From contig JBCAQO010000011.1 in assembly GCA_039111635.1 (NCBI GenBank), positions 1,116,001 through 1,180,000 on the forward strand: a DNA stretch of 64,000 nucleotides, written 5' to 3'. Shown here in pieces: positions 31,965-42,654 of the stretch (the first letter of the stretch is position 1; the number at the start of each line of letters is the position of its first letter). The DNA comes from Heterobasidion occidentale (Eukaryota > Basidiomycota > Agaricomycetes > Russulales > Bondarzewiaceae). The position numbers were made by a program, and so were the translations under genes. The notes below the pieces were generated by a model. It was not told where the DNA came from. It did no database searches and was given only the letters and a program-made list of their open reading frames with translations.

Positions 31965-34835
31965 GCCCACGCATCATGATCTCCATAAAGCCATCCGTCG
32001 AGATCGCAAAGCACTTGCTCGCCGACCCCCTGGTGATCATGGTCGCTATAAGTCCCTCAACGACCTGGCAACTTCCCTCTGGGCTCATTTCAAGCGGACA
32101 AGACGGGAGAAGGATCTGGATGAAGCAATAGAACTGTGGGACGAAGCGCTTGCTCTTGAACTCCCTGGCCGTGTTTTGAACCGCAGCTCTCTCGATGACC
32201 TGGCACTTGGCTTGCGCACTCGTTTCGAGGAGTCAATGAGGCTGCAGGACCTGGAGGAAGCGATAGATTTGAATCGCGAAGCGCTGTCTCTCCGACCCTG
32301 TGGTCATCCTTTTCGCTCCAACTCTCTCATTCAACTCGCAAAGGCCCTGTGTATTCGTTTCAAGCAGACAGGGAAGCTGGAGGATCTGGAGGAATCGATA
32401 GATTGTGGTGGTGAAGCGCTGTCTGACCATCCCCTTGGTGATTCTAATCGTGCCAGGTGCCTCAATACCCTCGCAAATGTCTTGCATTGTCGCTACGATT
32501 ACATAGGGCAGCTGCAGGACTTGGAGGAATCGATAGAAATGAATCGCGAAGCACTGTCTCTCCAACACCCTGGCGATGTTTACCGCTCCTACTCGCTCTT
32601 CACCCTCGCAAACGTTTTGCGCTCTCGTTTCATGCAGACAAATCGGGCACAGGACCTGGAGGAAGCGATAGAATTGTATCGCGAAGCGCTGTCTCTCCAT
32701 ACCCCTGATCATTCTGGTTGCATCCAATTCCTCAACAACCTCGCATGTAGCTTGGATATTCGTTCCCAGCAGACAGGGCGGCTGCAAGACCTAGAAGAAG
32801 CGATAGAAATGCATCGCGCAGCGCTGTCCCTACCCCTTGGCAATTTCCTCGCTCCAAATCACTCATCAATCTTGGAGCAAGCTTATATTATCGTTTCCAG
32901 ACCACAGGGCAGCTGCATGATTTGGAGGAAGCGATAAAATTAGTCAATGAAGCGCTGTCTCTTCCACCCCTCGATCATCATTCTCGCTCGGGCAAACTCT
33001 ACAACCTCGCAATTTTATTGCAATCTCTTTTCAAGCAGACCGGGCAGCTGCAGGACATTGAGGAGGCCGTGGAATATCACCGGGAAGCACTTGTAACATT
33101 TCCTTATGGATCTTCGATGCATATATCTTGCCTCGCTGGTCTTTCTCGCGCTTTGTTGGCTCGCTTTCAAGCAATTTCTGAAGAGGATGATTTGAACGAG
33201 GCTTTCAATATGTTTGCCATTGCAACTGAAAGCCAATTTACTGACGTGAGAGAGCAGCTCTCAGCTGCGCGATCGTGGGTACGGTCGGCTCGCGAGCTCC
33301 AACACGATTCCCTTCTTTCGGCCCATGTACAATGTTTAGCCCTCCTCCAGCGCGGCCTCGCCATCAGTCCCAGCTTGGAGATGCAGTGGAACACCCTTAC
33401 TAGGAACTCTTCTTCGCTTGCAGTCGATGCTGCATCGTCTGCTATTGACAAGGGCCAGCTGAACGTCGCGATCGAGATGCTGGAGCAAGGACGAGCCCTG
33501 CTTTGGTCCAGAATGAAAGGCTACAGGCAGCCCGTCCTGGAACTTCGAGCCATTAACCCAGCACTCGCCGACAAATTCGAGACCGTCAGCGATGAGTTGG
33601 AGCACCTTGCTACCTCACGATCGCGTTTGGAAGATGATGTGTCAAAACGCGTTCCACGATACACGACTGCGTGGGATGATCAATGGATGAAACAGCGTGT
33701 CCTGTCGGATGAATGGAACGAGATCGTGGAATGTATCCGCCAGATCGATGGGTTTTCAGATTTCTTGCAGCCAGTGCCATTTGTACGTCTCAAGCGCGCC
33801 GCGGCGGAGGGGCCTGTCATCATAGTCAATGTGTCTTCGTACCGATCAGACGCTTTGGTCCTTCGAGACGACACTTCTGATCCTACCCTTGTTCGCCTCG
33901 CAAACTCAGTATTTGACGAAGTCGGAAATTTGTCCAAAGTGCTCGGCCAAGCTCGAAGACGCGGTGATAATACTACCCTCGCTGCGGTGATGCAGGATGT
34001 TTTGCGCACACTGTGGAAACTCATTGCTCAGCCAGTGGTGGATCAACTTCGGACTCTTGAAGTTGCCGAGAACTCCAGGATCTGGTGGTGTCCGACTGGA
34101 AAGCTGTGCTCTCTCCCGCTGCACGCTGCTCAACCCCTAATAAACGGCGAACGTGGTCTTCCGGATCTTTATGTATCTTCCTACACTCCTACGCTTTCCT
34201 CACTCATTACAGCAAGGGAGAACATACCTGCAATGCGCTCTGACTACCCCCAACTCCTGACTGTCGGTCAACCAGACGACTCCCTACGGTGGGTAGATGC
34301 GGAGTTGGAAGAGATAAGGAAACTTGGGAACTTTGTGGATACCATTGTTGAGAAACAGGCGACGCCCGATGCAGTGCTCGAGAATCTTCAAACTCACCCA
34401 TGGGCTCACTTTGCTTGTCATGGTCATCTAGACGATGAGCAACCGTTCAAGTCGTCGTTCAAGCTCTATGGAAGCTCCCGCTTGACTGTGATGAATATCC
34501 TACAGTCCCGCCTTCCCAATGCAGAGTTTGCTTTCCTGTCTGCTTGTCATAGTGCTGCGGGCGACTATATCCACACCCCCGACGAAGTCCTGCACCTAGC
34601 CGCGGCGATGCAATTCTGCGGGTTCCGGAGTGTTGTCGGGACGCTGTGGGCAATGGCGGACGATGATGGACCAGTCTTGTCTCGGGAGTTCTACAAGTAC
34701 ATGTTCCGCCACAATGATCCAACGAAGGTGGATTTCAAGGATTCTGCGGTCGCTTTGAGATTTGGGATCAAAGCGTTGAGAGATGCGAAAGTCCCGACCC
34801 ATCGATGGGCTGCGTTTGTGCACATCGGTGCCTGA
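31965..34835 (+). CDS. TPR-CHAT protein (caspase-like CHAT protease), frameshifted
   Basis: The main exon follows an acceptor at GATCAG (31959-31964). It encodes about seven 42-residue TPR-like repeats (pattern LxxLAxxLxxRFxQTGxLQDLEEAIxxxREALSL), a linker (ARFQAISEEDDLNEAF; EQGRALLWSRMKGYRQPVL) and a C-terminal CHAT domain. CHAT is a caspase-like cysteine protease fold; the His is in HFACHGH (34411-34431 region) and the Cys in FLSACHSAAGDY (34534-34560 region), so both catalytic residues are present. Near 32827-32860 the frame shifts within a repeat: the upstream frame stops at 32937 while the repeat resumes as SLINLGASLYYRFQTTGQL in another frame. Conserved non-repeat exons probably begin near 31706, but the true ATG is not resolved. 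In bacteria TPR-CHAT is the protease of the type III-E CRISPR effector; fungal homologs are linked by inference to regulated proteolysis or cell death. Confidence 0.75.
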
Positions 34836-36082
34836 TGGACGTCGGATGGTTATTTGTTCGTATATCAGATTTGTTTTCTATGGCGACCTTCTGCTGACGT
34901 GCGTGCCGCCAACTCATCTCAACAGGTTCATGCTTGAAGAAGAAAGGCGTCCTATGAAGTGTGTATATTTCCTCGTATTACTCTTTGTGAACCCTGTTGC
35001 AATTTCCCCGTCGCTTCGCATCAGAACCTGCACTTGCTTTGTTGACTCGCATGGTTCTTCTGCACTCGCTGTCCAGTCTTATTGCTTTGCTTCTCATTCA
35101 CTGTTTTCGCTTTGCTACTTGCTACTACCAGCTCAGTCATGTCGATGTTTTCCTGTTCACGATATCCATGTTTTAGCCCTTTGCACATCGTCTGCTTTAT
35201 GCACTTTTTGTCTAGAACTTTCGATATCAATGCTCTCGATACATGTCAGCGGTATCTATCGCGGTTGATCATTCATATTTCCGATTTTCGATCTGGAACA
35301 TACATTGTGAACGATAAATGATACATGGGGACATACCAGTCATAGTAGTGGGTCGACTATGCATCCTGTTATTGACTGCTTGAGAGGTGCCCATAAGCAC
35401 TCATTTGGGCTGTTTACCCTGTAGGGTTGTAGATACAGATGTAAGAATAATTCCCATTGCATTCAAGCGAGTATGAGATTATAGGTCGGGGAACTGGAAG
35501 ATGCATACAGGCTGATATACGCACCTCGCGACCACCGACAAGGCCTGATTTTGTTGGCGAGTGCATCGCTCCTCCGTCGGAGGGCAATGAAAAGATATGA
35601 GGAAAGCCTGAAGGGCTGTGCAGAGATGATGAACGAGCCGTGTGCCTGTGAGCTTCAGGGCGAGCTCTAGAAAAGGATCGAAAGTGCACCTTCCATTGGG
35701 CAAATTTTTCGTTGGGCGACAATCTGATGTGGTCGCTATCTCTGAGTGTGAGCAGTGCGTCCCGGACGCTCCAATAAAGAAATTGCGCTCAGATCCATAG
35801 AAGTAGACTCAGCTGACGATGGGAGCTTCTGCGTGCGAGATACGTTGGTTTTGAGGACAGGCCTTCGAGGGGAAGCGGCCGATGTTCTCAATGCACTCGG
35901 ATCTGAGCCAGCGCAGGCACTGTGATGGAAATCCGAGACTGGAGTTCATTGCAAGGGCTTGATTGGGACCAGCTGGGAACCTGATTGTCAAGAGCGCGGA
36001 AGTTCTTGGGATAACGGGGAGTCGACGAAGGAGTTGATGATTCGGATATTGCCGAAACGTCGGCTCCTTCCAGAGCTCCTTC

Positions 36083-36390
36083 AGCTCTGCAATTTCCATC
36101 ATACGATGTACACGTCTTCCTTCCACCCTCATCGAGGCCTCGCCTTCCAGTCGATGCAGCTACGACAGTCCTCACTTGCAACCACTCGAATGACCTCTGT
36201 CTGAAGCTTATCTGTATCAGATGGACAAGCTGCAGCATCTCAGCAAATCTGCGATGATCACAAAGCACGCAGCACTCTCCAGCCTCTGATTCTTTCGCTG
36301 TTCACGACGACCCTATCTGTACTGCTGAGTTTTTGATGTGCCCCTCGTCGTGATTCCGAACTTCTCCAAATAACGTCATCCAGTCCCCTT
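36083..36390 (+). repeat. diverged direct repeat, copy 2 (partner at 31190)
   Basis: Starts with AGCTCTGCAATTTCCATCA and follows the same word order as 31190-31420, with extra bases inserted. It is probably an old duplicated upstream flank. Confidence 0.6.
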
Positions 36391-36739
36391 CCACTCGGAC
36401 CTCTCTCGCCCTCTCAAACTCCTCAACTCCTTGCCGCCCAGAATCATCGGCCCTGCCTGGCTTGCTCTCCGATCCATTCACCCTCCCACAACGCTGTTCG
36501 CGTCCGCTTACACTTTATCCATATAAACACCTTGACTTGCGGCCCATTGCATACTCCGGCCATCGCCAGCGCGCCAAAGGTCGCTTGCTTCGAAGTCTAG
36601 AGGGGCGTCATACGCTCAACGCGGCGCGCGGCACTGTTGACACATGAATATGCAGCGGCACGCACAACAGGGGCCGGAGTCTCCTTCTACAATGTCTCCC
36701 GCTGCAGTTGACTTGTGCACGCACACGAGCAAATAATGG

Positions 36740-36745
36740 TATAAA
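36740..36745 (+). promoter_or_regulatory. TATA box of secreted-protein gene 2
   Basis: TATAAA, 108 bp before the ATG at 36853. Confidence 0.5.
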
Positions 36746-36852
36746 GGACTGCACGATTTCTCATCCGCGTTTTCACCACCTTTCCATCGTTCTCTCCAAA
36801 GCTGCATCCTCGCCGCATACCACTTCGAGCACACGTCTGCCCCCTGATCACC

Positions 36853-37496
36853 ATGAAGTTCTCTGCTCGCCTTGCTCCGCTTGTGATCCTCGCATGTCTC
36901 ATAGGCCGCGCATCTGCGCAGAACATTGCGATTGGATACCCACCCGACGGATTCGCCGTGGCTCCTGATAGCTCCCTGATCGTCCAAGTCAACCGCCCAG
37001 TACGCATGCGTTCTCACCCCTTTCTTCCTCTCACCTGTACTCAACGCTCACTCCACCTTTCCGCAGAACTCGCTCACCGGCTCGCAGGAGGTCGCCATCG
37101 TCATCTCTCTCGCGCATTGCTCATCGTCGGACGTGCCCCACTGCCCGAATCCGACGCAGCTCCTCGGGCCCACTCTCTACGCTGGGCCGTTTGACCCACA
37201 ATACCCCCCCTTTCGCACGCCGCAGGATGTGCCGCAGCAGAATTTCACGGTGACCGTGCCTGCGGCGACGCAGAGCGGCACAGCAGTGCTGACTGTCACG
37301 CATTTGAGTCTCGTCGGGGTGAGTGTCAATCAAAAAATGCTCTTTTCCTCATCCACGCTTTCACTTTGCATCTTCGTTTTGTTTGAGGCGTCGATATGCG
37401 ATAGATGGACGTTGACGGGTTATTTTCCCATGACAGGCCGGGTCGTACCCGTTGCTCGAGTTCAAGAACATCACGCTCGATGTGCAGCAGCAATGA
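36853..37496 (+). CDS. small secreted protein 2
   Basis: Paralog of the gene at 27128, with the same three-exon structure: 36853-36999, 37067-37318 and 37437-37496, all phase 0, 152 residues. The signal peptide differs (MKFSARLAPLVILACLIGRASA) but the mature region is nearly the same (QNIAIGYPPDGFAVAPDSS, NSLTGSQEVAIVISLAHC, DVPQQNFTVTVPAATQSG, FKNITLDVQQQ). Exons 1 and 2 have identical lengths in both genes (147 and 252 nt), while intron lengths differ. It lies about 240 bp before F-box copy E, as secreted gene 1 lies before copy C, so the pair moved as a unit. Function unknown; extracellular. Confidence 0.85.
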
Positions 37497-37731
37497 TTAG
37501 TCTGAATGCACATTCACGACTCTAAGACCTTGTGCATTGTGTCTCCTTTTTCCTCCTTTGACTGGTACTCTGGTCAGGAATCGAGTCGAACACTTTCTCT
37601 ATGACGAATGATGTACGTAGGGCACGTGCTCTTTCGAGTTAGCACCCATCGCTGATCGGACTTGATACATCTTTCATCCAAATCCCATCAATCATCTCAA
37701 AATCCAGCGTCGTCAACGCTAAGGAGCTGTC

Positions 37732-38911
37732 ATGGATTCCTTACCCTACGAACTCCTCGATGCCATCGTCGACAGAGTTCCCGATCGCATGGACTCGGGC
37801 CAGATTCGAATGTTGAACAAGACGTTTCGGGCGGTAGCAACGCCACACGTTTTCCGACAAGTCACAGTCAAGAGCATCCTCCCGAGCACTCTAAGATTTG
37901 GTGAGGTATTGCGGAGCGATGTGGCCCAGTTTATCGAAACAATCGTATATATAGAATTGTCTACATACAGTAAGTTTGTCCCCTCATATTGAAGCGGGTG
38001 GGGGACTATGTATTCAAGGTCAAATGCCTCTACTGCTACCACAATATAGAGAGGATGCGGCTTCACATGCTGAGGCCTTGATGGAAACCCTCAGTCCTTC
38101 ATTCGCCCACATTCACAATCTTCCAAGACTCAAATTCCTGAAGTTGCACTTTCGCGCAACACCCCATGCGCAACCTATGTGTCACCACCGGACCGTCATC
38201 TCTGCGTCATTGAGCCAATCGCCCTTGACTCCCTTACCATTCATAGTTCATAGTTTAACTCCACGGGAAAGTATTCAAATTCGTCCTTCGTTTAGGAGCC
38301 TTTTTGGGTCACTCGTAGGCAGTCCATGTGTCCAAATTGCTGAGGTAGAGCCCCACTTTGGGAATCCCCACGTGGATCTTTGGAAGCATATGTTCGGCTT
38401 CCCCTCAAGCTCTCTCACATCGCTTACGCTTCACAGCGAAGCGGATGTTCGGGTTGTACCTGGACCCGATTTTTCACAAGCAGATTTCGCCGCGCTCGAG
38501 TTCCTCTCTTTGCAAAAAATCTTATTCAATCAGAACACCCACATCGAAGATTTCATCGTACGCCACAAGGAAACCCTAAAGAAACTGCATCTCAAGGAGT
38601 GTAGATTCGTGATAGTGGACGAGGGGATAAGAGCGCCACGCCAGTGGTCACATATCTGGACCCGCTTTTCTGGAGAACTAAGGGCGATGGTGCTTCTCGT
38701 TGTGCAGCCCCAATCGCGTTATAAACAACCTGGCCACGAGTTCGTCGACTATGGGAGACCCCTGAACTACGTACGGCCGCACTTAGAACCTGGGAACTGG
38801 TATAAGCCGGTCACTATGCCGCTGCCATATGATGTCGGCGATGAGCAGGCTCTTACAAAGCTTCGACGTAAGGTTCATTCACAGGCGGCAGAACACGGAG
38901 ATATAGACTGA
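37732..38911 (+). CDS. F-box-like protein, family copy E
   Basis: Two exons, 37732-37969 and 38052-38911, with an 82-nt intron (GTAAGT...ATAGAG), give 365 residues with no disruption. The F-box-like start is DSLPYELLDAIVDRVP, then LNKTFRAVATPHVFRQV. The body follows the family (FAHIHNLPRLKFLKLHF) but the middle third is more diverged than in the other copies. The conserved block is FLSLQKILFNQNTHIEDF and VRHKETLKKLHLKECRF. The C-terminus (YKPVTMPLPYDVGDEQAL) pairs it with copy A. It is presumably an SCF adaptor; the ligand is unknown. Confidence 0.75.
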
Positions 38912-39460
38912 AGTAAACAGCTGTGAGCTTGAATAGGGGCAAGCCTGGGAGAGAGTCAGGTTGTGCGAGTACTGACTCGTAAGGCGGTCGAGTGTTATGG
39001 CTGGGGTTGGCATATAATACGAGATAGCCACGCACTACCTATCAATCAATGTTTTGACCCAGATCACTTTGCACAGTATCAGCGCGGCGAAATATTGGGA
39101 AGTTCTGTAGTATTGCGAGCTGGGGCTCACAGTCTCCGATGACGTGTTCATTTTCGTCCAGGCCATTTCACTGCGCATTGCGCAACATCGATCGACGATC
39201 ACATCCTTTGTTCGCCTCAAAAGTGTCTCAAATCACTTATACCCCAGGATTCTGCCGCAATCTAGGCCGACTTTGCTGCTCACAATATCTAGCCTTGCCT
39301 CTCATCTAGCATCTCCGACCATCAACTCTCGTTTCGTCCACTTCCAAGCCTTGCAAGAAATTCGGCTCAGGAAGATATATTGCCCAAGTCTCCAAATCCA
39401 GCCTGCCTGTGTTCGACGGAATCAATGTTTGCAAGGTGTACAGGAATGCAGCAGCTTGTT
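38912..39460. other. intergenic, no gene seen
   Basis: Short frames only, no recognisable domain. The stretch ends where the segment repeated after the N gap begins (39461). Confidence 0.5.
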
Positions 39461-40145
39461 CCTTGTCAAGGTCAACCATCCTGGACGCACGCTTTCATTT
39501 TTGTCTGCATTCCTGAATGTTTTGCTGGATGTCTACTTGTGGGAACTTGGAAGGCGCCTTACTGTATCAGAACTCATCGACAGGCTCCACTGCCGTCGTC
39601 ATCTCCCTTGCGCACAGCCCTTCGTTTGCTGCCGTCTCCTGCCCGATCCATGTAACATAGCTGCAAGTTTGTTGAAGGCCCCACTTCTCGCCACAGCCCC
39701 TCCAACCCTTTCTTACCCGAGGATGTGAATGGCATTGGACGTGACGGGAGGATAGTAACACATTCGATACTAGGGTACGCATGACGATCTCGATCTCTGT
39801 CAACATGCATGGCCAGAAATGTAGATCGCTGAGTACTAGGCATTGCTCGCCATGACAGGCGGGCTCTATGTCATGCTGGAGGCTAATAACAACACGTCTG
39901 GTCTACAACAACAGCGTCTCTTTCTCTTCTACTCGTACATTGAGTGCCCCAACAGGGACAGGAACATGTTTAGAATCGAATGTTCCCTCGTGGGCTTATC
40001 GGCTGGGAAGTACAATTCTCTACCTATATCGGTGTCCTCGGGATGCGGTGCGTCACAGCCACTGCCGCATATAAGAGCATGGCATAGCTCAATATCGATC
40101 TTCAGCCAGGACCACTCTGATCATCTCCCCAGTGACCCAAGCCGC

Positions 40146-41326
40146 ATGGATCCTTTGCCTTACGATCTTCTCAAGGCCATCGTTGACAGAGTATCTCGAG
40201 GCTCGGACCAACTACGGATTCGATTGTCAAACAGGGATCTCTGTGCTTTGGCCACGCCACACGCGTTTCAGCACGTTAGGATCAGGAATACCCTCGCAAG
40301 TGCTATGAGATTCAGTGAAATCTTGCGGCACGGGTACTTAGCCAAGTATATTGAAGCAATTGCATTCCAAGAGTTCCCTGCAATCGATCTTGGTAAGCTC
40401 TGTTTGCACGACTTCAATAGCTGAGTTCAAACTTGATATCAGGTTCGAAGGAAGAGGGGCGCATGCTGGACTCCCTCGCGTCTTTGTTTTCACAACTCCA
40501 CAAACTTCCTGTGCTCAGGGCTCTGTCATTGTGGTTCGACCCCCAGCACCATCTCCCTGCAGCACATCTCCAATGCGCGATCCTGGCTGCTATCACCGGT
40601 CCAACACGGCCTCCCTTCTTGACTTCTCTTACCATTCTCCATCTTGCTCCCATTCCCAACCCGACCTATACAAGTCCATCATTTCAGAATCTCGTGGACT
40701 CGCTAGACAGTCTGCGTATCACGATTGGCCCAAATCGCAATCGTATCTCACAGTCTCCCTTTAAGACTTTCTGGGAGCGGACAATGCAATATCAAGTCTT
40801 GAACCAACTCAGCTCTCTCTCCCAATCGCTCACGTTGCTCAGTCTTCAAAGCAGTGAGGATGTCGGCGTTATTCCCAGGGTGGACTTCTCGCGGTTGAAC
40901 CTTCCCTCACTCGCACACCTCTCTTTGGAAGGGATTCTTTTCAATGATGATACCCAAGTTGAGGACTTCATCGTCCGTCATAAATGCACACTAAAGGCGC
41001 TGCATCTCAAAGAGTGCAAAATGGCAGTCGACGAAGAGGAACTGCCTCCGCATCCGTGGCGGGAGATCTGGATTCGTTTCGCTGACGAACTAGACGCGTT
41101 GGTGGATCTTGAAGTGGTACAGTGCGTATCGGCGTGCAGTCTTAGGGCCCACCGGGTTCCCCGTTATAAGCCCAGGTATTACACGAGACTAGACGTCTTC
41201 ATGGAGCACCATTCGTATCGTGTAGTCCACACGTTGATGCCAGGAGAGGAGGGTGATAGTGAGGCTCTGCTCGGGCTTGAGAGCTTGGTGGCGAGACGTC
41301 GTGCTTTTCTAGGGATGCCGCCATAG
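40146..41326 (+). CDS. F-box-like protein, family copy F
   Basis: Two exons, 40146-40392 and 40443-41326, with a 50-nt intron (GTAAGC...ATCAG), give 376 residues without lesions. The start is DPLPYDLLKAIVDRVS, followed by LSNRDLCALATPHAFQHV, more diverged than the other copies. The body has FSQLHKLPVLRALSL; the conserved block has FSRLNLPSLAHLSLEGIL and DTQVEDFIVRHKCTLKALHL. The C-terminus differs from A-E, ending in a basic stretch (LESLVARRRAFLGMPP). The matching copy at 56017 is riddled with single-base indels. It is likely a functional member, presumably an SCF adaptor. Confidence 0.75.
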
Positions 41327-42654
41327 ACTTCCGCGTTGGCTGGCATCAGCATAAATCACCTTGCGCGTCAGATGGTTCGACCTGTTCCTTACCCAATTTA
41401 CGACTTACTTACGATGACGATGAAATAGTGGTGGGTTGGAACATTACATCGACTGCCCGGAAGGGATGGGGATAGTGAATCTTCGAGCTGAGCTGTCTCT
41501 TAGGAATCCACTGCCAGTATCTATTAGGATATGCTTCTACTCCTGCTGCATAGCTATTTTTTCGCATGTTATCCGCGCTTCCATGTCATATACAGTATCT
41601 GATCTCCGTAAGGCCACTTTGTGCTCGGGTCGGCATGAAATTGAGTGAGGTGTCCAACTGAGACCGCCGCGTGTTATGAACCTGCAGGATTCTGCGTTCA
41701 TCTCCGGGTTTACTACGCGGTACCTATCAGATAAAGCGTCTTCGCGCGTCAGAAGGATCCAATGGGACATCATAACTGCTATATCGAGTTGAAATGTAGA
41801 CGTGAGCTGAGCTGGACTGAGCTAAACCTCCACCGGATTAACAGCACCTTCTCACGATAGTGACACAGGAATCGGTGGGGCACAGGTGGGATTATGGTGC
41901 GAATGATATACCAAGACAGATGAGGCCGGCAACAACATCGACAGTGCATAGGCTGGTCAACGCGTCTAGATGAGGGCTATAGATGTGGTTAAATCGCATG
42001 TTCAACAACACAGTTTCCTCTAGGGATCTTATCATCACATCATCAACACCAACTGCGATGTCAACCCCGTTGAGATCTTTTTGCTAGTGATACCGCCGCG
42101 GGGGGGGGGGAAATCTGTGCATGCAAGTTTGCCCTCAATCGCTTCGAAGGGGATTGCAATGTCGAAAGGGAAAGAGCACGATGCACAGCTGCTGAGCGCT
42201 TGGGAAAGTGGAAAGAGAAAGAGGGAGGCCGGTACCGGAGGTACCGGTGAAGATCGGCGCGATGATGGACTGATAATGGCTGTGGAAGGCAACGAAAGGA
42301 CAGCAGCCAAGGCCGCTGAGTAAAAAAATGACGGATATCCGTCACAACAACTCACCCTCTTTCCGTTGAGCAAATTCTAACATAATGATGCTCTCAGGTT
42401 CTCCTTCTCGCCCCTCACCTCTCTACACACATCACTACACCGTCGGGAGACTTCTCCCCAGGCTCTAGAGCTGCCGGCCCTGGATCCGACGGAGGACAAT
42501 CTACACGGCGGCTGCGCTTTCTCCTGGCACCTTCCTGAGCCTTATTCCGCAGCATCGCTTTGGCGGGCGTCCCCGCCATAAATAACATCCTATTCTCACG
42601 TCTTGACATCTATTCCCCCTTTGTATTCCTACTCCGGCTCGGCGAGGTAGCGCG
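41327..42654. other. intergenic between F-box F and GT15 gene
   Basis: No supported gene. It contains a run of ten or so G at 42100-42111 and the small palindrome CCGGTACCGG at 42230-42239. The frame from 42081 to 42323 is open but unlike any protein I know and is not preserved in the second copy. Confidence 0.5.

Larger units (their letters stand above)
34836..36852. other. intergenic between TPR-CHAT and secreted gene 2
   Basis: No gene is supported. It holds the block at 36003-36061 shared in inverted orientation with 12183-12235, and the direct repeat at 36083-36390 shared with 31190-31420. The frame at 34783-35268 is an accidental run through the 3' flank of the CHAT gene. Confidence 0.55.

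Noticed and set aside
31965..34835. A CRISPR type III-E system around the TPR-CHAT gene
   Set aside because: No Cas7-11-like gene or repeat array is present; only the TPR-CHAT architecture is shared.
34783..35268. 161-codon frame after the CHAT stop
   Set aside because: Overlaps the end of CHAT in another frame and consists of Cys/Phe/Leu-rich random sequence; not a separate gene.
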